Part shown: one piece after another, positions 1-11,882 of the stretch
Layout of the letters: every line of letters starts with the position of its first letter
Numbering within the stretch: position 1 is the stretch's first letter
Assembly: GCA_041394405.1 (NCBI GenBank)
Contig: JAWKIF010000006.1
Span: forward strand, 930,001 to 994,000
DNA length: 64,000 bases
Direction: 5' to 3'
From: Microthrix sp041394405
Lineage (GTDB): Bacteria; Actinomycetota; Acidimicrobiia; Acidimicrobiales; Microtrichaceae
Made by a program: the position numbers and the translations under genes
The notes under the pieces: generated by a model
What the model saw: only the letters and a program-made list of their open reading frames with translations
Database searches by the model: none
What the model was told of the DNA's origin: nothing

Positions 1-863
1 CACAGCATGGGTGCGGACATCACGTCGGTGGTGATGTGCCGGGTCACGCCAAGCAGCAACGAGCTGGGCACGGCCGCCCACCACATCCAGCGAAGGCGCC
101 GCGGCCAGTCCGGCGGCGAGGGGTCCCCCGTCTCGGCGACGGCTCCACGCTGGCTGCGCCTCGCGACCGACGCGTGGGGTGCCACCGGCAGCCGGGAACA
201 GATGAAGGTGAGGGCAAGCAGCACGACGTAGCCGATCGTGAAGCCCCGGGCCTGGGTGGCCAACGAGAAGTGCCGTTCGATGACAACGGGATAGGCCAGC
301 AGGGCGCCGAGGCTGCCGACGTTGCCGGCGGCGTAGAGGAAGTAGGGGTCGCGCGAACTCGTGGCGCGTGTGGTGGCAAACCATTGCTGGATGGTGGGGC
401 TGCACGTGGCCAGCGCAAGGAACGGCGCGCCCACCGCAAGGGCCAGGATTGCCAGCGTCCAGGCGGCGGGGGAGCCCGATGTCGGCGGGTTCCAACCTGC
501 GGGGAGCGCGAGTGGTAGGGCGAGGAGTGGGAGCGCCAGCAGCCCGGCGTGGACGAGCCGTTGGGTGCGTAGGGAGAGGAGCCGAAAGCCGAGGTGGGCC
601 AGGGCGTAGCCGGCAACCAGGGTTACCTGGAAGAACACCATGGCCGTGTTCCACACCGACGACGTCCCGCCTAGGAGCGGCAGCAACATCTTGGCCACCA
701 TGGGTTGAACGACGAAGAGCAGGAACGAGCCCAGAAACGAGGTGGCGACAAACAGGGCGATCGTCGAGGTCGGCGTCCGGCGGGTCGCTGCGTCGCCCGC
801 TCCCGGAAGCGCTGCGTCGAGGTCGGTCGAATGGGGAGACCGAGTGGGTGAGTCGACTGACAT
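1..863 (-). CDS. Membrane spermidine-synthase-like protein, N-terminal part (runs off the left edge)
   Basis: Reading leftwards from an ATG at 861-863, the frame stays open to the window edge, giving about 287 residues with no stop. After a polar leader of about 33 residues the protein is a chain of hydrophobic segments. It carries the signatures FLLFVVQPMVAKMLLPLLGG and SVWNTAMVFFQ and, further on, YFLYAAGNVGSLGALLAYP. These belong to a family of multi-pass membrane proteins whose C-terminal half resembles spermidine synthase and which are often annotated as fused MFS/spermidine synthases. The synthase-like half would lie left of position 1 and cannot be checked here. The family's true substrate is mostly unknown, so polyamine synthesis should not be assumed. 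It is divergent from uvrB, with 137 bases between them. Confidence 0.75.
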   Translation of the reverse strand, partial: MSVDSPTRSPHSTDLDAALPGAGDAATRRTPTSTIALFVATSFLGSFLLFVVQPMVAKMLLPLLGGTSSVWNTAMVFFQVTLVAGYALAHLGFRLLSLRTQRLVHAGLLALPLLALPLALPAGWNPPTSGSPAAWTLAILALAVGAPFLALATCSPTIQQWFATTRATSSRDPYFLYAAGNVGSLGALLAYPVVIERHFSLATQARGFTIGYVVLLALTFICSRLPVAPHASVARRSQRGAVAETGDPSPPDWPRRLRWMWWAAVPSSLLLGVTRHITTDVMSAPML

Positions 864-1000
864 CGTGGTCTCCTGAGGAGCGGGTGATCCGGTCCCCATC
901 GGCAGCAACGGTTGAGGTGTGAGCACCGTCGACCCCGGACGTGCCCGACGGAACGGACGGGGCCAGCTTCAATGTCACCGCACCGTCGTAGGGTGGTGGC

Positions 1001-3100
1001 GTGCCCAAGTCCAGCGCCCCTCCCGTTCCGCCGCCCCTGCGTCAGGCCATGGCCGCCCCCAAGATGGTGCGGCCCTTCAAGGTGCACGCGGCCTTCGAGC
1101 CGGCGGGCGACCAGCCAACGGCCATCGCCGAGCTGTCCAAGGGAATCAACGCCGGAAACCGCTACCAGACGCTGTTGGGCATCACCGGGTCGGGGAAGTC
1201 GGCCACGGTGGCGTGGACCATCGAGCAGACCCAGCGGCCCACCCTGGTGTTGGCACCCAACAAGAGCCTGGCGGCGCAGCTGGCCAACGAATACCGAGAG
1301 TTCTTCCCGGACAACCGGGTGGAGTACTTCGTCAGCTACTACGACTACTACCAACCCGAGGCCTACGTCGCCTCCAGCGACACCTTCATCGAGAAGGACA
1401 GCTCGGTGAACGACGACATCGACCGGCTGCGCCACAGCGCCACCTCGGCGCTGCTCACCCGGCGCGACGTCATCGTGGTGGCCTCGGTGAGCTGCATCTA
1501 CGGCCTTGGTTCGCCCGAGGACTACGCCCGCCAGCTGTTGGCGGTGCGGGTGGGGGAGAGCATCGACCAGCGCGAGCTGCTCGGCCGCTTGGTGGACATG
1601 CAATACGAGCGCAACGACGTCAACCTGGTGCGAGGCAAGTTCCGCGTTCGTGGCGACGTCATCGAGATCCACCCCGCCTACGAGGAAACTGCGGTTCGCA
1701 TCGAGCTGTTCGGCGACGACGTCGAGTCGATCTCCATCGTCGACCCGCTCACCGGCGAGCGGGTGCGCACCCAGGAGGAGCTCGAGGTGTTCCCGGCCAC
1801 CCACTACGCCACGCCGGAGGACAAGCTGCGGGCGGCGATCGGCCGCATCGAGACCGAGCTGGCCAGCCAGCTGCAGCTCTTCGAGCGCGAGCAGAAGCTG
1901 CTGGAGGCCCAGCGGCTGCGCATGCGCACCGAGTACGACCTGGAAATGCTCTCCGAGATGGGGTTCTGCAACGGCATCGAGAACTACTCGGCACCCATGG
2001 AGGGTCGGGGCCCGGGCGAGGCGCCCAACACCCTGCTGGACTTCTTCCCGGACGACTTCCTCATGGTCATCGACGAGAGCCACGTCACCATCCCGCAGAT
2101 CCACGGGCAGTATGCGGGCGACCGCTCCCGCAAGGAGACGCTGATTCAGCACGGGTTCCGGCTGCCGTCGGCGGCCGACAACCGGCCCCTTCGCTTTGAG
2201 GAGTGGGAGCAGCGGGTGAACCAGTGCCTGCTGCTGTCCGCCACGCCCGGCCCGTGGGAGCTGGAGCACTCCGATGCCGTCGTGGAACAGATCGTGCGCC
2301 CCACCGGGCTGGTGGACCCCGAGGTGGAGGTGCGCCCCACCAAGGGCCAGATTGACGACCTCATGGCCCGCATTGACGAGCGCGTCACCAAGGGCGAGCG
2401 GGTGTTGGTCACCACGCTCACCAAGAAGATGGCCGAGGACCTCACCGACTACCTGCTGGAAATGGGGGTGCGGGTGCGCTACCTGCACAGCGAGGTGGAC
2501 ACGCTGCAACGCATCGAGTTGATACGCGACCTTCGCCTGGGCGAGTTCGACGTCCTGGTGGGCATCAACCTGCTGCGGGAGGGCCTGGACATCCCCGAGG
2601 TGTCACTGATGGCCATCCTGGACGCCGACAAGGAGGGGTTCCTGCGCTCGGAGACCTCGCTCATCCAGATGATCGGCCGCGCAGCCCGCAACGTGGGCGG
2701 GCGGGTGGTGATGTACGCCGACAACATGACCGACTCGATGCAGCGGGCGCTGTCGGAAACCAATCGCCGCCGGGGTGTGCAGCAGGCCTACAACGCCGAG
2801 CACGGCATCGACCCCACCACCATCCGCAAGGCGGTCACCGACATCCTCGCCGACCTGCGGGGCGCGGGCGGCGGCACCCCCATTCCGGGCGGCGGGCGAC
2901 GCAAGCAGCGGCCGGGGGAGAAGGCGCGGGCGGAGGCCTACTCCGACCTGCCGCCCGAGGACCTCGGCCGCCTCATCCAGGCACTGCGCATCGAGATGGA
3001 GGATGCCGCAGAAGACCTGCGCTTCGAGGAGGCCGCCCGGCTGCGCGACGAGGTGAAGGAGCTGGAGCGGGAGCTGCGCTCGGCGGGGCTCTCGAAGTAG
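1001..3100 (+). CDS. uvrB: UvrABC system protein B (excinuclease subunit)
   Basis: Damage-verification helicase subunit of nucleotide excision repair. It is loaded by UvrA and then recruits UvrC for dual incision. The 699-residue protein has Walker A at residues 60-67 (GITGSGKS), the aromatic beta-hairpin YFVSYYDYYQPEAY that inserts into the damaged duplex, the DESH Walker B box, helicase motif VI in QMIGRAARN, and a C-terminal UVR coiled-coil (EDLRFEEAARLRDEVKELE) that contacts UvrC. The length is normal for the family. The GTG at 1001 gives the longest product. An ATG at 1049 (MAAPKMVRPFKV) starts closer to the conserved region and is a real alternative. No SOS box is visible upstream, unlike uvrA. 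Confidence 0.98.
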   Translation: MPKSSAPPVPPPLRQAMAAPKMVRPFKVHAAFEPAGDQPTAIAELSKGINAGNRYQTLLGITGSGKSATVAWTIEQTQRPTLVLAPNKSLAAQLANEYREFFPDNRVEYFVSYYDYYQPEAYVASSDTFIEKDSSVNDDIDRLRHSATSALLTRRDVIVVASVSCIYGLGSPEDYARQLLAVRVGESIDQRELLGRLVDMQYERNDVNLVRGKFRVRGDVIEIHPAYEETAVRIELFGDDVESISIVDPLTGERVRTQEELEVFPATHYATPEDKLRAAIGRIETELASQLQLFEREQKLLEAQRLRMRTEYDLEMLSEMGFCNGIENYSAPMEGRGPGEAPNTLLDFFPDDFLMVIDESHVTIPQIHGQYAGDRSRKETLIQHGFRLPSAADNRPLRFEEWEQRVNQCLLLSATPGPWELEHSDAVVEQIVRPTGLVDPEVEVRPTKGQIDDLMARIDERVTKGERVLVTTLTKKMAEDLTDYLLEMGVRVRYLHSEVDTLQRIELIRDLRLGEFDVLVGINLLREGLDIPEVSLMAILDADKEGFLRSETSLIQMIGRAARNVGGRVVMYADNMTDSMQRALSETNRRRGVQQAYNAEHGIDPTTIRKAVTDILADLRGAGGGTPIPGGGRRKQRPGEKARAEAYSDLPPEDLGRLIQALRIEMEDAAEDLRFEEAARLRDEVKELERELRSAGLSK

Positions 3101-3149
3101 CGGTGGCGGCGGTGAGTGGCTCGGGCTGCGAGACGCGGCAAGGCTAGGG

Positions 3150-5132
3150 GTGATGGCCGCTCCCGAGACCCTCACCCTGAGCGCCGACGCGGCCCCCGAC
3201 GAGGGTCGCCCCAGCCTGGGGTACCTGGCCTCGTTGGATGGGCTGCGGGGGGTGGCGGTGGCCGCCGTGGTGGCGTACCACTTGGGCTTCGGTTGGGCGA
3301 AGGGCGGCTATCTGGGTGTGTCGCTGTTCTTCACCTTGTCGGGTTACCTCATCAGCCGACTCATGGTGGCCGAGGTGCACAAGACGGGCCGCGTGGACGT
3401 GGGCGCGTTCTGGCGGCGCCGCATCAAACGCCTGGCTCCGGCCTCGCTGGTGACCCTGACTGCGATCGTGGTCGTCGAGCACATCAACTCCACCATCTGG
3501 CCCACCGGCGGATTTCGAGCTTCCATGCTGGGCGCGCTGCTCAACGTGGCCAACTGGCAGGCACTGGTGTCGGGCAACGGCTACTTCGACCTGCTGGGGG
3601 TTGCCTCCCCCGTGCGGCACTACTGGTCGCTCGCCATCGAGGAGCAGTTCTACCTGCTGTTCCCCGTGGCGGTGTTCCTGCTGATCCGCCAGGGCCGCAA
3701 GCGCATCGACTCGCTGCTGCCGGTTGCCGTGGCAGGCATTCTGGTGTCGCTGGTGTTGACGCTGCTGCTGTCGTCCAACGCCGAGCGCGTGTACCTGGGA
3801 ACCGATACCCGCATGGCGGAGGTGCTCTTCGGAGTGCTCGCAGGAGTGCTGCACGAACGCTTCGGCGACCGGGTGACCCGCCCGGCGTTCAGCCTGGCCC
3901 CGGCGGCGCTGGGTGTGTTTCTGGTGGCCGTCGTCATGCTGTCGGCCCAAAGCCCGATCATCTCCCACGGGGGCCTCATCGTCGGCGGCGCGGTGTGGGC
4001 GGTGCTGATCGTGGGTGTCGCCGGCCAGGGCCCCGACGTGCGCATCGGCCTGGCCGGCGGGTTGTCGGCCTCGCCGCTGCCGTTCCTTGGCCGCATCTCC
4101 TACGCCCTCTACCTCGTCCACTGGCCGATCCTGCAGGTGTTCTCCCAGGCCCGCCTGGGCACCGGCCGGGCGGCCACGGTGGCCGTACAGCTGGCGGTTT
4201 CGGTCGGGCTGGCCAGCGCCATCACGTTCGGGATTGAGCGTCCCATCCGCCAATGGCGTCCGACGGTGCGGGCACGGGTGCCCCTGGCATGGCTGGCCGG
4301 CACCGCCGTGGTTGCTGCGCTGGTGATGATCCCGCTGCCGTCGCCCGAGGCCGAGGCGGGTGAGCTGGGCGAGACCATCACCACGGTGCCCGGCGGGGCA
4401 CCGGTGCTGGCCCCCTCCAGCGTCGACTTCGGAACGGTGATTGCCGGATACGGCGACTCGGTCGGGTTCACGACGGCCTTCGTCAGCTCCAGTTGGCTGA
4501 CCAACAACACCAGCGCCGAACTGTTCATCGGCAACGCCGCCCTGGGCTGCGGCACGGTCATCGGGGTGGCGTTGCAGGTGGCACCGGGCCAGCCGCGCAT
4601 GGAGCCGCCCACCACCTGCATGGACGCCGACGACATGGCTCGAAAGGTGGCCGACGAGCAGACCGACGTGGTGATCTACCAGAGCGAGGGCATCGACCTC
4701 TACGACCACGAGGTCGACGGGGCCTGGACCTCGCTCCTGGATACCGAGTTTGAGGCCCGCTACCGCCAGACCCTGGCCGACAAGCTGGACGCGCTCGCCT
4801 CCGACGGGGCCACCGTGCTGGTGGGCAACGTGCCGCCCACGGCACCGCTGGACTCCAACGGGGTGCGCGTGGGGGAGAACTACGAGCGCCGGGTGCAGGT
4901 TCTGGACCGCATCATCGCCGAGCTGGCCGACGAGCGCGAGGGGGTGGTGGTGCTGGACTACGCAGGCGCCGTGGCCTTGGCCGAGCAACAGCTGCTGTTG
5001 CGGCCCGACGGCGTGCACCCCAACACCGAGCTGGGCAGCGGATGGGTGGATGCCTTCATGGGGCCCATCTACGTGGACGCGCAACGCCGTGCGCTGGAGG
5101 AGCGCGAGGCCGGGGTGCCCGCGCTCGGCTAG
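3150..5132 (+). CDS. OafA/YrhL-type acyltransferase with C-terminal SGNH domain
   Basis: Membrane-bound acyltransferase expected to O-acetylate a cell-surface glycan or lipid-linked sugar. The N-terminal 400 or so residues are a multi-pass Acyltransferase_3 domain starting with LDGLRGVAVAAVVAYHLGF, where the His after the first helix is the family's catalytic residue, and containing SLFFTLSGYLISRLM and HYWSLAIEEQFYLLFP. The C-terminal 230 or so residues form an extracytoplasmic SGNH esterase-like domain with GYGDSVGF (nucleophile Ser) and PDGVHPN (Asp-His pair). This two-domain layout is typical of peptidoglycan or exopolysaccharide O-acetyltransferases. GTG at 3150 is directly followed by ATG at 3153, and either could be used. 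It lies 49 bases after uvrB. The natural acceptor cannot be told from the sequence. Confidence 0.9.
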   Translation: MMAAPETLTLSADAAPDEGRPSLGYLASLDGLRGVAVAAVVAYHLGFGWAKGGYLGVSLFFTLSGYLISRLMVAEVHKTGRVDVGAFWRRRIKRLAPASLVTLTAIVVVEHINSTIWPTGGFRASMLGALLNVANWQALVSGNGYFDLLGVASPVRHYWSLAIEEQFYLLFPVAVFLLIRQGRKRIDSLLPVAVAGILVSLVLTLLLSSNAERVYLGTDTRMAEVLFGVLAGVLHERFGDRVTRPAFSLAPAALGVFLVAVVMLSAQSPIISHGGLIVGGAVWAVLIVGVAGQGPDVRIGLAGGLSASPLPFLGRISYALYLVHWPILQVFSQARLGTGRAATVAVQLAVSVGLASAITFGIERPIRQWRPTVRARVPLAWLAGTAVVAALVMIPLPSPEAEAGELGETITTVPGGAPVLAPSSVDFGTVIAGYGDSVGFTTAFVSSSWLTNNTSAELFIGNAALGCGTVIGVALQVAPGQPRMEPPTTCMDADDMARKVADEQTDVVIYQSEGIDLYDHEVDGAWTSLLDTEFEARYRQTLADKLDALASDGATVLVGNVPPTAPLDSNGVRVGENYERRVQVLDRIIAELADEREGVVVLDYAGAVALAEQQLLLRPDGVHPNTELGSGWVDAFMGPIYVDAQRRALEEREAGVPALG

Positions 5133-5150
5133 GGCACGCCCGGCCCTCCG

Positions 5151-5188
5151 GTGAGGGTTGTCGGTGCCAGAGACCCCATAACCCTCAC
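5151..5188. repeat. Dispersed palindromic repeat, copy 1
   Basis: A 9-base inverted repeat, GTGAGGGTT (5151-5159) and AACCCTCAC (5180-5188), encloses a 20-base loop. Seventeen bases of the loop (5161-5177) are the exact reverse complement of 39964-39980, the loop of a second copy that also has GTGAGGG/CCCTCAC arms. It sits between the convergent acyltransferase and aroC genes. It could serve as a bidirectional terminator, but the conserved loop suggests a dispersed repeat family. Confidence 0.8.
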
Positions 5189-5270
5189 GGGACGCTCGGC
5201 GCGTGCGGTGGCGACGGGAGGGCCACGCCGTTGCCCTGACCACTCGGTGAAGACCGCTGAGCCCGGAGGG

Positions 5271-6374
5271 CTACAGGACGTCGACGGCGCGCTGGGCCAG
5301 CCACGCGTCGGCCAGGCAGAGCAGCATGGCGGCCTCGACGAGAGGGACGGCCCGGGGAAGCACGCACGGGTCGTGGCGCCCCTTGGCTGCCAGCTTCACG
5401 GCCTCGTTGGCACGATTCACCGTGTCCTGTTCGGTGCCGATGGTGGCCGTTGGCTTGAAGGCCACCCGACAGATCACCGGCGCCCCGTTGGAGATGCCGC
5501 CCTGGATGCCGCCTGACCGGTTGGCGGCTACGGCGGGCGTTCCGCCGGCGCCGGGAACGAACGGGTCGTTGTGGGTGCTGCCGGTCATGGCGGTGCCGGC
5601 GAAACCGGAACCCACCTCGAAGCCCTTGGCTGCGGGCAGCGACATGCACGCCGACGCCAGGGTGGCGTCCAGCTTGTCGAACACCGGGTCGCCCAGCCCC
5701 GCAGGCACGCCGCGGGCGACGCAGGTGACCACGCCACCCAGGCTGTCGCCGTCCCGTCGGGCGCCGTCGATGGCCGCCTCGATGCGAGCGGCGGCGGCCG
5801 GGTCCGGGCAACGGGTGGGCCCGGCCTCAACCTCGTCGAGGGTAACCGCAGCTGCGTCGACGTCCGCCTGGATGTCACCCACCCTGCTCACCCAGCCCAG
5901 CACCTCGATGCCGGTTCCGTGCCGCAGGAGCTGACGGGCGATGGCGGCGGCGGCCACCCGGCCGACCGTCTCGCGGGCCGAGGAACGTCCGCCCCCGGAC
6001 GCCGCCTGCACGCCGTACTTGGCGTCGTAGGTGTAGTCGGCGTGGCTCGGCCGGTAGACGTCCGAGAGGTGTCCGTAGGCGCCGGGGCGTTGGTCGGCGT
6101 TGCGCACCAGCATGGCGATGGGCGTTCCCAGCGTGACGGCGTGGCCGACCCCGGCCGGCAGGGCCACGCCGGAGAGCAGCTCTACCCGGTCGGCCTCCTG
6201 GCGTTGGGTGACCAGGCGGCTCTGGCCCGGACGGCGGCGGTCCAGGTCCGCCTGCACCGCCGCCACATCCAACTCCAGCCGGGGCGGACATCCGTCCACA
6301 ATGCAGCCCACCCCCACACCATGGGACTCGCCGAAGGTGGTGACGCGGAACAACCGGCCGGTGCTGCTGGACAT
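5271..6374 (-). CDS. aroC: Chorismate synthase
   Basis: Last enzyme of the shikimate pathway. It converts 5-enolpyruvylshikimate-3-phosphate to chorismate using reduced FMN. The 367-residue product begins with the family signature FRVTTFGESHGVGVGCIVDG and continues with RRRPGQSRLVTQRQEAD, RSSARETVGRVAAAAIAR and SGGIQGGISNG, the conserved flavin- and substrate-binding segments. The length is normal. It lies 24 bases downstream of the acyl-CoA dehydrogenase on the same strand and probably shares its transcript, although there is no metabolic link between them. No other shikimate gene is in the window. Confidence 0.97.
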   Translation of the reverse strand: MSSSTGRLFRVTTFGESHGVGVGCIVDGCPPRLELDVAAVQADLDRRRPGQSRLVTQRQEADRVELLSGVALPAGVGHAVTLGTPIAMLVRNADQRPGAYGHLSDVYRPSHADYTYDAKYGVQAASGGGRSSARETVGRVAAAAIARQLLRHGTGIEVLGWVSRVGDIQADVDAAAVTLDEVEAGPTRCPDPAAAARIEAAIDGARRDGDSLGGVVTCVARGVPAGLGDPVFDKLDATLASACMSLPAAKGFEVGSGFAGTAMTGSTHNDPFVPGAGGTPAVAANRSGGIQGGISNGAPVICRVAFKPTATIGTEQDTVNRANEAVKLAAKGRHDPCVLPRAVPLVEAAMLLCLADAWLAQRAVDVL

Positions 6375-6398
6375 GGGTCCAGTATCGCCGAATGCGAG

Positions 6399-7616
6399 CT
6401 AGGAGTACTTGCCCAGCTCGAGGCGGGCCACCATGCCGCGGTGCACCTCGTCGGGGCCGTCGGCCAGGCGCAGCGCGCGGGCCATGCCCATCAGGTAGCT
6501 CAACTCGGGGTCGGCCACACCCTCGCCGCCGTGGATCTGAATGGCCGCGTCCACCACCTGCTGGAGAACGTTGGGGGCCACCACCTTGATGGCGGAGATG
6601 CTGACGAGGGCCCCGAAGGTTCCGTGGGTGTCCAACTCCCAGGCGGCCTTCATCGTGAGCAGGCGCGCCTGATCGATGGCCATGCGGCTGTTGGCGATGA
6701 TGTCCCGGTTGCCTCCCAGGTTGGCCAGCGTCTTTCCGAACGCGGTGCGGGTGAGGGCCCGTTCGCACAGCCGTTCCAGCGCCCGTTCGGCCGCACCGAT
6801 GGCCCGCATGCAGTGGTGGATGCGGCCGGGGCCGAGGCGCCCCTGGGCGATCTCGAAGCCGCGGCCGGGTCCGGCGATGATCGCGTCGACCGGAAGACGG
6901 ACATCGTCAAAGAGGATCTCGGCGTGGCCGTGCGGCTCCCCGAGCTGGCCGAAGACGGGCAGCATCCGCAGGATCCTCACCCCCGGGGTGTCGATGGGCA
7001 CCAGCACCATCGAGTGTCGCCGGTGGCGGTCGGCGTTCGGATCGGTGACGCCCATGAAGATGAGGAACGCGCAGCGCGGATCGCCGGCACCGCTCGTCCA
7101 CCACTTCTGGCCGTTCAGCACCACCTCGTCGCCTTGCACCTCGGCGGTGGCGGCCATGTTGGTGGCATCGCTGGAGGCCACCGCCGGCTCGGTCATCGAG
7201 AATCCCGAGCGGATCTCACCCTCCAGCAGGGGGAGCAGCCACTGCTCCTGCTGCAACTCCGAGCCGTACTGCACCAGCACCTCGGCGTTGCCGGTGTCGG
7301 GGGCGGCGCAGTTGAACACCTCCGGCGCGAGGAAGCTGCGGCCGGTCAGCTCGGCGACGGGGGCGTAGTCGCAGTTGTTCAGACCCGCACCGTGGGTCTC
7401 GTCGGGCAGGAACAGGTTCCATAGGCCCAGCTGCTTGGCCTGAGCCTTGAGCTCCTCCACGATGGGCGGCACCCGCCACTCGTGCCAGTCGTCGCTGCCG
7501 GTCAGTTGCTCCCGGTAGGTGGACTCGTTGGGCACGATGCGTTCGCGGGTGAAGCGCTCCACCTGCTCCATGACGATCTGAGCCCGTTCGGAGTGCTCGA
7601 AGTCCATGTCGGCCAT
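6399..7616 (-). CDS. Acyl-CoA dehydrogenase (ACAD10/11-like)
   Basis: FAD-dependent dehydrogenase of 405 residues that should introduce a trans double bond into an acyl-CoA. Visible signatures are the substrate/FAD-loop segment SGFSMTEPAVASSDATN, NGQKWWTSGAGDPR, QARLLTMKAAW and the C-terminal segment GGEGVADPELSYLMGMARAL followed by LADGPDEVHRGMVARLELGKY. The last segment is characteristic of the ACAD10/11-like subgroup rather than the short-chain enzymes. Chain-length preference cannot be inferred. It starts 30 bases after the glycosidase and ends 24 bases before aroC on the same strand, so a three-gene transcript is likely. Confidence 0.93.
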   Translation of the reverse strand: MADMDFEHSERAQIVMEQVERFTRERIVPNESTYREQLTGSDDWHEWRVPPIVEELKAQAKQLGLWNLFLPDETHGAGLNNCDYAPVAELTGRSFLAPEVFNCAAPDTGNAEVLVQYGSELQQEQWLLPLLEGEIRSGFSMTEPAVASSDATNMAATAEVQGDEVVLNGQKWWTSGAGDPRCAFLIFMGVTDPNADRHRRHSMVLVPIDTPGVRILRMLPVFGQLGEPHGHAEILFDDVRLPVDAIIAGPGRGFEIAQGRLGPGRIHHCMRAIGAAERALERLCERALTRTAFGKTLANLGGNRDIIANSRMAIDQARLLTMKAAWELDTHGTFGALVSISAIKVVAPNVLQQVVDAAIQIHGGEGVADPELSYLMGMARALRLADGPDEVHRGMVARLELGKYS

Positions 7617-7646
7617 GGTAGGTCTGGCCGCCGTTCGGTTTGAGGC

Positions 7647-8879
7647 CTAGCCGGTGAACCGTGGCGCGAGCGGCTGCGTTGGGGACGGGCGGTCGCCAGC
7701 GGATGCCGCGTTCGACCCGCTGGTTGGCCCTGACGAGGGGGCCGAGGTGGTCGACGTGGAGCTGGGGGCGGGTGAGCCGCTGCCCAGCACACAGCTGGGT
7801 TGAACCGGCACGTCGACGCCCGGGGGTGGCGGGTCGAAGGTGACCTCACCAGCGTCGTCGAAGCGCATCGAGGTGTAGCGGATGCGCCGGTCGTAGCTGA
7901 ACTCACTCGAGGTCTTGGTGTGGAAGAAGGCGAGCAGGTCGCCGTTGGCGCCCTCGACGACGCTGTGGTGCCCCGGTCCGAAGAAGTCGTCGTCGGGGGA
8001 TTGTCGGAGGATCGGGTTGTCGGCGCGTCGCGTGAACGGGCCGAGCGGGCTGGTGGAGGTGGCGTCCCCAATCGAGTAGCAGGGCGAGTCTGCTCCTGAT
8101 CCGGAGTACATCAGGTGAAACACGCCGTCGTGTTCGAGAACCACAGGCGCCTCTCGAACGAAGACCTCCCACCCGGAGGTGTCGACGTCGATCACGGTCG
8201 TCGGGTTGCCGCGGAGGGTCATCGGGTCGTCCATGGGCACCACGACGATCTTGGAGAGCGGGTCGTAGTTGGCGGCGTAGAGGTACAACTCGCCGGAGCT
8301 GGTCTCGAGGACGAAGGCGTCGATGGCCTTCTCCTCTCTGTTGGCGAGCAGCCCGGGAGGTTCGGTGTAGTTGCCGTCGCCAACGCCGCCGTAGCCGGCC
8401 CCCATGAGGGGGTGGTCGAGGGCGTCGACGAACGGTCCCAACGGAGAGCTGGCTTTGGCCACGCCGATGCGCTCGTTCGCCGTGTAGTACATCCAGTACT
8501 CGCCACCGATCTCGATGATCTCCGGCGCCCAGAACCTTCCCTCGTCGTTCCAGGAGCCCGGCGTTGGGGTCCACACGAGCCCGCGGTTGGTCCAGTTCTT
8601 CAGGTCGTCGGAGGTCCACACCTCGTAACCGCGCTCGATGTCGTGGGTGGCGTAGAGGTACCAGGTGGCGCCAATCTTGATGACCGACGGATCACCGACG
8701 ACCAGCGCTGGGCTTCCGTCGGAGTTGCGCAGGTCGAGGTAGGTATAGGGCTCGTAGGTCGGGTCGGCGGCCGCCGTCGGGGTTGCCGGGAGGGCGAGCG
8801 GCCCGAGGATGAGTGCGCAGGCAACGAGAAGAACCGGCCAGGGAATTCGTTGTTGGCCGGCGGCGACCTGAGTGCTCAT
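7647..8879 (-). CDS. Secreted glycoside hydrolase, GH43-like five-bladed propeller
   Basis: Predicted exported glycosidase of 410 residues. A signal peptide with hydrophobic core PVLLVACALILGPLALPATPTAAA ends around residue 38. The catalytic domain begins with GDPSVIKIGATWYLYATHD, the blade-1 pattern of GH43 enzymes with the Asp base, followed by WTSDDLKNWTNRGLVW, RFWAPEIIEIGGEYWMYYT and HHSVVEGANGDLLAFFH, which match the DPSVI, WAPE and His-containing motifs of the family. The last 60 or so residues are a Ser/Thr/Pro-rich tail. The substrate is probably arabinan or another plant or extracellular polysaccharide, which is inference from the family only. It is divergent from uvrA, and the shared 95-base spacer carries an SOS box. 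Confidence 0.85.
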   Translation of the reverse strand: MSTQVAAGQQRIPWPVLLVACALILGPLALPATPTAAADPTYEPYTYLDLRNSDGSPALVVGDPSVIKIGATWYLYATHDIERGYEVWTSDDLKNWTNRGLVWTPTPGSWNDEGRFWAPEIIEIGGEYWMYYTANERIGVAKASSPLGPFVDALDHPLMGAGYGGVGDGNYTEPPGLLANREEKAIDAFVLETSSGELYLYAANYDPLSKIVVVPMDDPMTLRGNPTTVIDVDTSGWEVFVREAPVVLEHDGVFHLMYSGSGADSPCYSIGDATSTSPLGPFTRRADNPILRQSPDDDFFGPGHHSVVEGANGDLLAFFHTKTSSEFSYDRRIRYTSMRFDDAGEVTFDPPPPGVDVPVQPSCVLGSGSPAPSSTSTTSAPSSGPTSGSNAASAGDRPSPTQPLAPRFTG

Positions 8880-8928
8880 GGGGTCGGACCCTACCCTCCG
8901 AGGTCGACTAACCCCGTGGAGCGACTAA

Positions 8929-8942
8929 CGAACAGGTGTTCC
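8929..8942. promoter_or_regulatory. SOS (LexA) box upstream of uvrA
   Basis: CGAACAGGTGTTCC fits the Gram-positive/actinobacterial LexA operator CGAAC-RNRY-GTTYC, with GAAC and GTTC half-sites four bases apart. It ends 32 bases before the uvrA start codon and lies in the spacer shared with the divergent glycosidase gene. uvrA is a classical SOS gene, so repression by LexA is a well-supported inference. Confidence 0.82.
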
Positions 8943-8974
8943 CCGGCTGGGTTCCGGTAGTAGTGTGGGGCGCC

Positions 8975-11830
<2,856 letters not shown>

Positions 11831-11844
11831 CGATCGCGCGGCCC

Positions 11845-11882
11845 AGCAGCGCCGTTGGGCCGAGCCCCGTGACGGCGCTGCT
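11845..11882. terminator. Inverted repeat between convergent uvrA and TauE-family genes
   Basis: AGCAGCGCCGT (11845-11855) and ACGGCGCTGCT (11872-11882) form a perfect 11-bp stem around a 16-base GC-rich loop. The right arm overlaps the stop codon of the minus-strand permease. The position between two gene ends suits a bidirectional terminator. No T-run follows, which is common in GC-rich actinobacteria. Confidence 0.5.

Noticed and set aside
8936..8974. Earlier ATG start for uvrA
   Set aside because: It adds 13 residues not found in UvrA proteins and falls on the SOS-box region; GTG 8975 matches the family N-terminus.
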